From Azolla caroliniana (Eukaryota > Polypodiophyta), in assembly GCA_043228905.1 (NCBI GenBank), contig JBHGNT010000020.1, positions 7,192,001-7,256,000 of the forward strand: a DNA stretch of 64,000 bases, written 5' to 3'. Shown here piece by piece: positions 1 to 9,294 of the stretch. The notes under the pieces are model-generated. The model worked only from the letters and a program-made list of their open reading frames with translations. It did not search any database and was not told the DNA's origin. Position 1 is the stretch's first letter, and every line of letters begins with the position of its first letter. A program made the position numbers and the translations under genes.

Positions 1-854
1 ACAGGCTTGCCATGTGTTGGCCGCCTTGGATGGTCAAGTGGGAAAGGTGGAGATAGAGAAAAGACAAAGGGACGATTATGACAAGCGAAGAAGACGGGTG
101 GGGTCGTAGCATAATGTTGAGAATCAAGCTCAACTTGTTATAGTGTGTGAACTCACCTTGAGAGTGAAGAGACACTCCAATGGTCAAGAGTCACCATTAT
201 GTCACCACTTTGTATTCTAGCATATAGTATGAGCCATAGAATCATATTCTATGACACATAACTTATGAGCTTTCACATTCCCCATGCTCCATGAGTCTTG
301 TAGTTAATGAAGAGAGAGGGTGACTACATAAAGCACCCTCCTCCCACCTTGTATAATGTTGAGGCTTTCTCCTTTGTCAATATACTTTTACCTTGCATGT
401 TCTGTGTTTCACTCTCTCTCTCTCTCTCTTACACACACACATAACTCACATCTCTTCCGCTTCACAAGAATCCATCTCTTGATTCTTTACACATAATAAA
501 GAGGGACTAACAACCATAGCGTAGGGACAACCAAATCGTAATTAAGATTTACAGAAAATGTACTGGTTCACGCGCTGAGCATAACCACCCATAACCCTGT
601 ATATAAAGGGCATGGAAAACTTGTAATAGAGAGCGATAATTTTGTATTCAACATCTGCAATATAGTTTCTGATTGCCCGACTCTTTGTGTTCTCCTAAGT
701 GTTAGTATCTATTCGTGCCAAGTTTATTTTCTCTGTGTTGAGCCATATACGTTGTGTGTGCTAGGGCGTAACAAGCCGGTTGTAACCATCTTCCTAATCT
801 CCACAGTGTCCATGCAACACTTACGAGTCCAGTGTATAGTCACCCATATCACGG
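1..854 (+). mobile_element. Relic X, left copy (LTR-like fragment of an unidentified LTR retrotransposon)
   Basis: This stretch, without the solo LTR inside it, aligns by eye with 24200-24660. Both copies contain a short lysine/arginine-rich tail ending near a TAG, a purine run (AATAAAGAGGGA), a TATA-like box (600-608 here, 24397-24404 there), and a long AT-rich transcribed-looking leader ending at CACCCATATCACGG. The same pair continues after gypsy A at 8930-9147 and 24710-24890 with a TTTGGCACGC primer-site-like motif and a gag-like leader. I infer an old LTR plus leader, but I did not find a second LTR, so the boundaries are uncertain. It is interrupted by solo LTR S (116-491) and by gypsy A at 854/855. 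Confidence 0.5.
116..491. mobile_element. Solo LTR S with 5-bp target duplication
   Basis: A 376-bp TG...CA segment bounded by matching terminal inverted repeats (TGTTGAGAATCAAG at the left, CTTGATTCTTTACA at the right). CATAA is present at both 111-115 and 492-496. The second copy of relic X at 24288-24310 reads straight through this place as CATAATAAAGAG, so it is an empty-site control. No PBS, PPT or coding sequence is present, so this is an LTR left by LTR-LTR recombination or a very small non-autonomous element. It contains a CT/CA microsatellite at about 409-445. The family is not recognised; 5-bp duplication and size fit copia-type LTRs. Confidence 0.85.
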
Positions 855-1242
855 TGTTGTGAAGATTTTCGGCAATAGTATGAAAATCCCATAAAACGTA
901 CAAAATCGAGTATGAATCACATAATACAATAATTGTGAAGATAACATTTTAAATAAATTTAGTATCTAAGTACAAAATGATGGAGGTTTCGAATGCACTT
1001 TATTAAATGAGAAACAGACAACTAAATGTCAAGATATGAGGGTATAAAGATTGTGAAAGGAAAAGAGAAAATTGTGAGATATCCCACATAGGCACGACAA
1101 ATACGGCTCTCATCATATATAAGGTAGAGCAAAAGTTATTATCTTTGTGTCTATGTGTGGAGCATAGAGAGTTCAAGGTAACTTGAACTAAGAGTGGAGG
1201 TGGTCTAGCTACTCGTAAAGGGTTTTGGCCAACCAAAACCGG

Positions 1243-1455
1243 ACCGACGATGGAGCTGGTGATCCGGCGGCATCCGGCGCCAGTGAGACGACGGCATCCG
1301 ACGAGGCATCGGTAACCGACGACATCCGACGCCAGTGAGGTGACGGCATCCGGCGGCAACCGGCGACGAAGAGGTGACGGCATCTGGCGCCGGTGAGACG
1401 ACGGCATCCGGCGAGCATCCGACGCCGGTAAGGCGACGGCATCCGGCGAACCAAC
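1243..1455. repeat. CpG-dense degenerate minisatellite in LTR
   Basis: Short degenerate units built on GGCATCCGGCG and GACGCCGGTGAGGCGACG repeat through this block in an otherwise AT-rich LTR. Shorter or rearranged versions occupy about 8110-8270 in the 3' LTR and about 57275-57460 in gypsy F. The apparent reading frames over it are by-products of the repeats. Confidence 0.75.
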
Positions 1456-1516
1456 GTCTGGTGACTAGATAAATAAATATATAAATATATACACATATAT
1501 ACATATACAAGGAGCA

Positions 1517-1583
1517 CAAGTAAAGATTCGAACCTTGCACCTCCGAGTTAGGAGTCAATTGGCTTACCATTAAGCCATGCCAT
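1517..1583 (-). promoter_or_regulatory. Antisense tRNA-like module in LTR of gypsy A (A and B boxes)
   Basis: On the minus strand an A-box-like TGGCTTAATGG (1578-1568) is followed 44 nt later by a B-box-like GGTTCGAATCT (1534-1524). The D-arm GGCTT...AAGCC and the T-loop TTCGAAT are visible. The same module is at 8318-8371 and, on the opposite strand, 57163-57216. Whether it recruits RNA polymerase III is untested. Confidence 0.6.
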
Positions 1584-1757
1584 TTAGTTGAATTTATATT
1601 TCTATCATTGTACTTTTACATGTAAATTCTCATACATGAGAGCTAAAATGAGTGACATAGTTATCATGCACCACATGTAATACATAAGCGCCAAATGGCA
1701 AACATGCATTTTATGCATGTCTTGTACCCTCACATGCATCATACGCATGAGAGCATC

Positions 1758-1764
1758 TATAAAA
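1758..1764 (+). promoter_or_regulatory. TATA box of gypsy A 5' LTR
   Basis: TATAAAA in the context CATCTATAAAAGAAGG, conserved at 8552-8558 in the 3' LTR and on the minus strand at 56977-56983 in gypsy F. It lies about 180 bp downstream of the antisense tRNA-like module. Confidence 0.7.
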
Positions 1765-2040
1765 GAAGGAAGGGGGAGGAGAAAAAACACGTTTTTTTTT
1801 GTTATGAAATTAAGAAGAAGAAATTCGTTATCAAATTGATCGTGTAACTTGTTTCTTAAATCCAAAGATAAAAGTTCAATCAATCTCTCTCAATGGTTTA
1901 ATCTCAACTTCTCTCTTTCCCAATCTATCTTAAGTACTTTCTCGATAAAGCTTGCGCCAAAGCTTGTACCGACTTAGAATCCTTCCGGAGTTCCTCCTCA
2001 CGATCTGCGCGGAGTGACGGATCTTCACGACATAATTAAG

Positions 2041-2058
2041 TGGTGAACCCGACGTGAA
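2041..2058 (+). other. Primer-binding site of gypsy A (primer tRNA not identified)
   Basis: TGGTGAACCCGACGTGAA starts 8 nt after the LTR. The same sequence, reversed, lies next to the 5' LTRs of gypsy F (about 63596-63613) and gypsy J (about 48778-48795). It starts TGG as expected for pairing with a tRNA CCA end, but I cannot match it to a plant tRNA 3' end with confidence. Confidence 0.7.
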
Positions 2059-2099
2059 AGAGGCGGTAGGAAGGATCCAGTCGAGATTAATACTTGGAG

Positions 2100-4298
2100 A
2101 TGGCGTCCTCAAGCAACCAAGCGGGAGAGCTCGAAAGGATGATTCTAATCATTGAGCAAATGATGAGATCTCGGGACAACGACGCGAGCGTGGAGAAGGC
2201 TGTCGATCGTGTCGTAGAGCTCGAGGGCCAATTCGATGGAAGGAACGTTACGAAGTTCCTTGATGCATATAGAAGGGACATGAATCAGAGGGACGTGTCT
2301 GAGGCGCGTCAAATCGCAAGCTTCAAGAGAGTTGTCGCCAACAACATCCAAAGATGCGTCATCGAGCTTCAAGAAGGTAAGACAATATGGTCTGAGTTCG
2401 AGAAAACGATACTAGCGGAGTTCGTGACTGAAGGCTCAACAAGGATGACTCGACATGCCCTGATGAAGTGGATAGAGAAGAAGAATAAGAAGATGAGTGT
2501 CTCGAGGGTGTACGACGAATTCGACCAGATTTTTAGTCATTTCCCCAACACACACCAAGTGTTGCTTGAAGAGGACAAGACTTTGTACTTCTTGAAGGCC
2601 GTGGACATAAAGGATAGACGGGAGTTGGGGACTCTTCTCGAAGATGATACCCAAGCAAATGGGCTCGTAGCGGACTAGATCGCGGTGAAGCGGGCATGCA
2701 ATAGGCTCGACAAGCGTTGCCAATGGGTTGATGACACCGACTTGATGGGATCGACTACCACGGAGAAAGCATGACCGCCGAAAGTAGCTGAGCCGCCAAG
2801 ACAATGTAACGTGGAAAAGAAGAAGATTGATGATGACATCATTGAAGAGCTAGCGAAGAAGTTCGAGAAGGTCACGCTAGCCAACATGAATCGTCGGGGC
2901 CCTAAAGGAAAAGAACCCTTTAGATGCGTGTGGTGCGATAGAATGGACCACATGAAAAGGGATTGTGTGAGCCTTCGAGAGGCGATTCTACAAAATATCG
3001 TATACATAGAGGACAACATGATCTGCTCAAGTGAGACTAGAAGACCCCTACGGGTGAATTTCGGAAGAGGAGGAATGAAGAAATCTATGGAGGATGCCAA
3101 TGCGACTCATGTGGATGCGATGCACTATGCTGCGTCGGCCGGAATAAGAGTCGGAAAAGACAAGACTGAAGTTGCTAGAGCGGGAGCAAAGTTTTGGACT
3201 TCCGTTCTCGAATATGAGAAGAAGGGAAAAGTCACATCGAATGAGGTAGAGCTTGCGGACCGAAGCGTGCAAAGCATAACCGGGTGGTTGGATCCGGTGG
3301 ACGACAACACCATACTCGCAGAGGTGATGTGCGACAACCACGAGGTGTTCGTCGAAGAAAAGAGAAAGAGAATAGAAGAGCAAGGCCCATCAAAAAGACA
3401 TGAAACAAGGAACGCGAAAAAGAAGGACGATGGGGAGACGAGTCGACCTTTACAAACGGAGGAGCGAGAATCAAGTCGAAAAGGGGAGCTGAGCATACGA
3501 GTTGAAGAAACGGTTCGGCCTGTGAAGGTTGGTGTCGAAAACCCCGCTCGGAGGACAAGGACTATACCTACCTATAAGCTAAGGTCGGACATAGAGCAGA
3601 CGACGGACCTAAAGAAGATTCGTGAAGAACGAGTTCTTGATAGCCACGTAACTTTGTCCTTGAGGGAATTTCTTGGCATTACGAAGAAGGAGTTCCATGA
3701 CACGATCGTGGACCTTGTAAAGAGAAAGAGACAACAATCGGATGAGGAAGAAGAGAAGCCGCAAAAAGCAAAAACGAATGCCATAACGATGGCAAGAGAC
3801 GAAGTCGATGAAGATATGGTGGACAGCCACTATACTCGACCTCATTGGGCACGAGCGACAACGAAGACGCTGGTGAAGATCGGGGAGAAGAAAGAGACTG
3901 TGGTAGCCTTGATCGACCACGGCTCGGAGATCAACCTCATGTCAACCGACTTCTACAAAAAAGGAAGATGGCCAATCAATACAAACCACGGATGGAAGAT
4001 TCGCGCTGCAACAAAGTCTACGGAGGACTTGTACGGAGCTTGTCCCAATATCAAAGTCACAATCGGGGATGTGGAGATGGATCAACACTTCTTCGTACAA
4101 GAATCGGCGTCGCATCTTATCATCCTAGGGCAACCTTATATCACATCATCTCGGATGGAGACCAAAGTGTTCAATAATGGAGCAGCCTTCGCGCGAATAA
4201 AGAGTCTTGACAACCAAAGATCGGTCCAATTCCTAACGGTGCGAGCCAATCATGAAAGGAATCGAGATAGTCTCAGAGGCGAATCCTCGGATTTTTAG
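2100..4298 (+). pseudogene. gag-PR: gag-protease ORF of gypsy A, broken by two stops
   Basis: The frame opens at the ATG at 2100 (MASSSNQAGELERM) and runs to a TAG at 4296-4298. It contains a capsid-like helical region, a CX2CX4HX4C zinc knuckle at about 2925-2966 (CVWCDRMDHMKRDC), a charged K/E-rich linker, and a retropepsin motif LIDHGSEINLM at about 3908-3940. Protease is therefore fused to gag rather than to RT. Two in-frame stops are visible: TAG at 2676-2678 where F has TGG, and TGA near 2772 where F has CGA. The T-run just before the final TAG is conserved in F and may direct a -1 frameshift into pol. The virus-like-particle role follows from the family. Confidence 0.85.
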
Positions 4299-7200
4299 AG
4301 CGGACTATTGAAGCATGGGGCACAAATAGTCCGAGCAATCACAAGACCCCACAAGAAAGAAGAGTGCGTGAATTGCGAGGAGAAGCAACATGTGTCACAC
4401 CTAGTGGCGCATGTAAACTAGTACTACCCGACAAGAAGCACAAGCACCGGATACAAGAATTCGAGAAAATGCTGAAAGAAGAGAACATAATAGAAGAAGG
4501 AGAGTTCGTGACTCATATTATGGAAGAAGCCTCATTTAACGACACCATCGGCGAAATCGAGGACGTCGTGGACTTGAGCTATCTTCACAACTAACGCGTG
4601 ATTTCGGTTAACTCCGTCAACATGTACGCTATCATCGATGAATACCGTCGTGGCATCTCGATGAAGGAAGCTGACATCAACACGAAATAGAAAACGGTGG
4701 ATAAGAAGATCAAGCCAGTTGCGGTTCCGCTACCGGAAGATAGCTGGCAAAAGATGAAGGAAGTCACTAACGATCCAAGCTTAAGAGATCCGAAGAAGAT
4801 AGGTCATGTCTTCACCAAAGAGACGAAGGGGAAGCTACGAGTTGGAAAGGAGGATTTCCTTCTCCCTGAAGAGGAGCGAATGTTTCGCGATATGCTTGAG
4901 AGACATGGGAAGGCTTTCGCATTCTTCCCACGAGAAATCGGATGCGCCGATCCAAAGGTTATAGAGTCGATGGTGATCTTCACGGTGCCTCATGTGCCTT
5001 GGAATTTGAAACCGATACCAGTTCCGAGAGCACACCTTCCGAAGCTGATTGAGCTCTTAAAGGAGAAGGTGAGTATGGGAATTCTAGAACCGTCGAATGC
5101 TCCTTATTCCAATAGGTGGTTCACGGTGCCGAAGAAGAATGGATCATTGCGATTCATCCAAGATCTTCAACCCGTCAACAAGGTGACAATTCGAAATGCC
5201 GGAATCGGTCCGAGCGTGGGCGAATTTGCCGAAGCGTTTGCGGGCCGGTCCATCTACTCCATTGGCGATCTCTACTCCGGATATGACCAATTCCAATTGG
5301 CGATCGACAGTCGGGACATTACAACCATGAGGACTTCGATCGGGCTTGTGCGGATGTGTACCTTACCCCAAGGCGCAACGAACTCGGTGGCTCATATGGT
5401 GAATGCCATGAATAAAGTCTTGAAGGATTGCATCCCGAACATCATGATGCCATTCTTGGATGATATTCCGATAAAAGGATGTTCGGATGAGGAGAAAGAT
5501 GAATCGAAAGATAAGCAAGGTTGTAGAAAGTTCGTTGCGGATCATATGAAAGATTGCGAGAAGGTGCTTCAAAGGCTCGAAGATGCGAATTTGACATTTT
5601 CGGGAGAAAAATCGGCATTCGGGCAACCGGAGATCTTGGTGGTAGGTCACTTGTGTGGAGCATACGGCCGGAAGCCCTCGCCATCCAAAGTGAACACAAT
5701 CCAAGACATGAAAGAAGAATGCGAAAACCAAACGGAGGTTCGAAGGTTCCTTGGAGCGTGCGTGTTTTATCATATATGGATTCTTCACTACGCTCATGTC
5801 GCCGAACCGTTATATGGACTACCAAAGAAAAGAATGAAGTTCGAATGGCGAGATGAGCACACAAATGCGATGCGAAGATTAAAGAAACTAAGGAAGGCCA
5901 ACTATGCCAAAGGGAAACCAATTTACGTGACCGTAGATACGAGCCCAACCGGAATCGGGTGGGTCATCAATCAAGAAGGTGAAGATAATGCGCGATATGC
6001 CATCCGGTTCGGAGCAAAGGTTCTCAGCAAACGACAACAAAGATATGCCCAAGTCAAGCGGGAACTTTGGGGTATTGTGTCGGCAGTGAAGACGGACAAA
6101 GATTACCTGATCGGGTCAGAAGTGATAATAGAGACAGATTGTCTCCCAATTCTCGGAATGGTCTCGGGATGTGTGACCCCAGATCTTGCTATGTAAGGTG
6201 GATCGCCTACATCAATTCTTTAAACCCAGAGATCCGTCACATTGCAGGGAAGAAGAACGCCATGGCTGACATGCTGTCGAGGGCAAGATTTTCAAATGGA
6301 AGTAACATGGTTTCAGAAGATGAAGATGTCTCCCTCGACTTCTTCAAGATGGCTCAATTGTCGGCGGAAGACCAGGACACGCAAACCCTCCACGCCTTCA
6401 ACGAGAACGAGTACGAAGGAGAGTGGTTACTCATCGGTAGATTCCTAAGAACATTGACGACAGATGCTTCGTTGACAAAGGAGGAGGCCCTATGAATCCG
6501 AAAGAAAGCTTACCGATACTTCATGAACATAGAGGAACATGGGCGACGTTCGAAAAGTTGAAGGAGAAGTACTGGTGGCCAAGCATGTACAAAGATGTAC
6601 TCCATTTCGTGTCCACATGCGAAACTTGCCAAATATATTCAAATATACGTCATCGTGATGAGTTACAGCCGACATACCCACTCACCATACACTTCAAATG
6701 GATGGTGGATCTGGTCTCGATGCCAATGGGAGTGGGACAAATGAAGTACTTAGCGCTGGCAAGGGGAGACTTGACAAATCAAGTGGAAGGACGAGCCTTG
6801 ACAAATAAGACGACTTCAGCCGTTTGCAAATTTCTGCTTGAAGAGGTTGTTTGCCGATATGGATGTGTAGGGAAGATAGTGGCCGACCGAGGGGAGTTGG
6901 ATGCGCACGAAGCAACGGAGCTATTCGAAAGACTAGGCGTGAAGCTCTCCCTCACAACTGCCTACAATCCGGAAGCGAATGGGAAGATCGAGCGAGGGCA
7001 TGGAGCTATCGTTAAAGCCATCGTACGGGCATGCAACGGTCGAGTCGGGAATTGGCCACGACTATTACCCTATGCCTTGTGGGCCGATAGAACGACACAT
7101 AGCTCAGTGACAGGGTATATGCCGACGGAGCTTATGTATGGACAAAAGCCGATTATGCCCATCGAAAGGATGATCGCCTCATGGGTAGCGATACCGTGGA

Positions 7201-7643
7201 AGAACGACATGAGCCGAGAAGAGTTATTAGCGGCGCGGATAAGGAAACTTGAAAGAAGACCTGAAGATTTAGAAAAAGCGCGAAAGATGATGGAGGTAGC
7301 CCGAGTAGAGAACAAAGTTTGGTTCGACAACACGCATCGACTTCGTCCCAAGAAGATTGAAGAAGGGGATTGGGTTTTGGTTTACGACAACACCCTTGAC
7401 AATCAACACAGTACAATAAGGAAGTTCGCAAGAAGATGGTTCGGGCTATATGTGGTGACAAGTGCCAACGATAATGCCACATACCACCTTGCGGAACTAG
7501 ACAGATCAAAGTTGGCCATACCCATTGCGGGAAAAAGAGTAAAGATTTTCAAGAAAAGACAAGACAAGGATCCTGACCTCGATCACCTCGACGATGAACA
7601 TAATAGAGCGGATGTAAATGAAGACATGGAGGAATCTAATTAA
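4271..7643 (+). pseudogene. pol: pol (RT-RNase H-integrase) of gypsy A, multiply disrupted
   Basis: This frame is -1 relative to gag-PR. Its blocks are an N-terminal linker (about 4364-4700), RT (FTVPKKNGSLRF at about 5120, SIGDLYSGYDQF, FLDD at 5453-5464), RNase H (YVTVDTSPTGIGWV at about 5924) and integrase (CETCQIY zinc cysteines at about 6618, catalytic Asp near 6708, ADRGE at about 6882, GKIERG Glu at about 6985, then RRWFGLYVV of the GPY-like C-terminus). Disruptions are TAA at 4592, TAG at 4688, a 1-nt deletion with TAA at about 6194, and TGA at about 6493 where F has CGA. About 40 codons before HRGTWATFEKL, including part of the HHCC zinc site, are missing relative to F. FLDD replaces the commoner YVDD/YIDD and occurs in both copies, so it is a family trait. 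Confidence 0.85.
4292..4298 (+). promoter_or_regulatory. Candidate -1 ribosomal frameshift site between PR and RT
   Basis: TTTTTAG at the end of the gag-PR frame. The P-site TTT codon (4293-4295) can re-pair one base back on TTT (4292-4294). The -1 frame is open from 4271, overlapping gag-PR by 28 nt, and leads into RT. The heptamer and the overlap are conserved in gypsy F near 61353-61359. Confidence 0.5.
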
Positions 7644-7703
7644 TCGTTGTAGCCGAAATCTCACTTTCTCTCTTCTTGGCACGTACCGGAGGACGTGCGG
7701 TTT

Positions 7704-7715
7704 GGTGGGGGTGGA
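7704..7715 (+). other. Polypurine tract of gypsy A
   Basis: GGTGGGGGTGGA lies directly before the 3' LTR TG. The same tract, reversed, follows the 3' LTR of gypsy F at 57840-57851. Confidence 0.75.
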
Positions 7716-8840
7716 TGTCGTGAAGATTTTCGGCAATAGTGTGAAAATCCCATAAAATGTACAAAATCGAGTATGAATCACATAATACAATAATTGTGAA
7801 GATAACATTTTAAATAAATTTAGTATCTAAGTACAAAATGATGGAGGTTTCGAATGCACTTTATTACACGAGAAACGGACAACTAAATGTCAAGATATGA
7901 GGGTATAAAGTTTGTGAAAGGAAAAGAGAAAATTGTGAGATATCCCACATAGGCACAACAAATACGGCTCTCATCATATATAAGGTAGAGCACAAGCTAT
8001 TATCTTTGTGTCTATGTGTAGAGCATAGAGAGTTCAAGGTAACTTGAACTAAGAGTGGAGGTGGGCTAGCTACTCGTAAAGGGTTTTGGCTACTCGTAAA
8101 GGGTGGGATAGAGCCGTTGATCCAGCACCGGTAACCGACGGCATCCGACGCAGGTGAGGTGACGGCAACCGACGGCATCCGACGCCGGTGAGGTGACAGC
8201 ATCCGGTGGCGGCACTAGTATCGGGCGGCAACCGGCGATGGCATCCGGCGAACCGGCGTCCGGTGACTAGATAAATAAATATATAAATATATATACATAT
8301 ACAAGGAGGGCAAGTAAGGATTCAAACCTTGCACCTCCGAGTTAGGAGTCAATTGGCTTACCATTAAGCCATGCCATTTAGTTAAATTTATATTTCTATC
8401 ATTGTACTTTTACATATAGATTCTCATACATGAGAGCTAAAATGAGTGACATAGTTATCATGTACCACATGTAATACATAAGCGCCAAATGGCAAACATG
8501 CATTTTATGCATGTCTTGTACCCTCACATGCATCATACGCATGAGAGCATCTATAAAAGAAGGAAGGGGGAGGAGAAAAAACACATTTTTTTTGGTTATG
8601 AAATTAAGAAGAAGAAATTCGTTATCAAATTGATCGTGTAACTTGTTTCTTAAATCCAAAGATAAAAGTTCAATCAATCTCTCTCAATGGTTTAATCTCA
8701 ACTTCTCTCTTTCCCAATCTATCTTAAGTACTTTCTCGCTAAAGCTTGCGCCAAAGCTTGTACCGACTTAGAATCCTTCCGGTCCAGAACCCCGGCGGTT
8801 CCGCCTCACGATCCGTGTGTAGTGACAGATCTTCACGACA
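7716..8840 (+). repeat. 3' LTR of gypsy A
   Basis: Begins TGTCGTGAAGATT and ends ATCTTCACGACA. It carries the same modules as the 5' LTR: a shortened CpG-dense block (about 8110-8270), an antisense tRNA-like module (B box 8328-8318, A box 8371-8361) and a TATA box (8552-8558). The two LTRs differ by scattered substitutions and by repeat number. Confidence 0.9.
8318..8371 (-). promoter_or_regulatory. Antisense tRNA-like module in 3' LTR of gypsy A
   Basis: Minus-strand A box TGGCTTAATGG (8371-8361) and B box GGTTTGAATCC (8328-8318) at 43 nt spacing. The B box differs from the GGTTCGANNCC consensus by one C-to-T change at the CpG. Confidence 0.6.
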
Positions 8841-9244
8841 ACAGTTACACCGTACTGTCTCATTTCTGAACCATGATTCCCTTGAAACCAAATCGCAAAG
8901 GACATAGAACTTGGCACAGTGTCACATTGATCGGTAACACATTTGGCACGCTAGGAGATCTATGACAAGCACAATTGAACATTGGGAATGGATGTCGTCT
9001 AGCCGCAAAGAACCAAATCTCAGAGGTAAACCCAAGACTCGAGTAGAATCCCGAAAGGCAGTAGAGCTTGCTGTGGAAAAGTCATGCCTCGACAACCAGT
9101 TACTAGATCTCGACGAAAGCGTGTTCGAGTTCACGCTCAACGAGTAGAGCTCGAGTGGTCAGGAGGTCCTCTCCCCATTGCACCTGGTCATTGAAAGCAT
9201 GAGTAGCACTTGTGAGACAAACCTCCCACCATTTCTGATCGAGC
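8841..9244 (+). mobile_element. Relic X, left copy continued (leader and gag-like remnant)
   Basis: From about 8925 this matches 24705-24890. It has GTAACACATTTGGCACGC (primer-site-like), then a short open frame at 8962-9147 (MTSTIEHWEWMSSSRKEPNL) whose equivalent at 24740-24890 is also partly open. The composition resembles the start of a gag leader, but there is no zinc knuckle or capsid motif. The first 80 bp after gypsy A are only weakly similar to the other copy. From about 9150 to 9244 I recognise nothing. Confidence 0.4.
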
Positions 9245-9289
9245 CCGCCTTCTTCGTTTTCGATTTTGGACATTGACTTCCACTCAGCT
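9245..9289 (-). pseudogene. Copia relic D, RT fragment beyond the copia B insertion
   Basis: Minus-strand translation reads LSGSQCPKSKTKK, matching LSGKQSPKTKAEK of copia B RT. It continues in frame order from the RT fragment at 14703-15160 once copia B is removed, showing B inserted into this older copia element in the opposite orientation. Confidence 0.6.
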
Positions 9290-9294
9290 TATAG

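Larger units (their letters stand above)
855..2032 (+). repeat. 5' LTR of gypsy A
   Basis: Begins TGTTGTGAAGATT and ends ATCTTCACGACA, so the termini form an inverted repeat of about 12 bp. In order it holds an AT-rich U3 start, a CpG-dense minisatellite (about 1243-1455), an antisense tRNA-like module (1517-1583), a TATA box (1758-1764) and a leader to the PBS. It is slightly longer than the 3' LTR, mainly through copy number in the CpG-dense block. Confidence 0.9.
855..8840 (+). mobile_element. Gypsy A, near-full-length Ty3/gypsy element with two LTRs
   Basis: A 7,986-bp element with long LTRs (1,178 and 1,125 bp), a PBS, gag-PR, RT-RNase H-IN and a purine tract in the usual Ty3/gypsy order. 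It is the same family as gypsy F at 56760-64000 (minus strand). It has no chromodomain after integrase. Flanks are ACGG (851-854) and ACAG (8841-8844), which compare with ACGG in the uninterrupted X copy at 24658; I read this as a 4-bp duplication with one CpG-to-CpA change. Both ORFs are broken by several nonsense codons, one frameshift and a deletion of about 40 codons in the integrase zinc region, so the copy is dead. Confidence 0.9.

Noticed and set aside
845-854. Identical CCCATATCACGG flank left of gypsy A and gypsy F (848 and 56748) as evidence of a shared insertion site
   Set aside because: The flanks belong to different sequences (relic X, confirmed by its uninterrupted copy at 24648, and the gag of copia E). 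Only the ACGG target itself is taken as meaningful.
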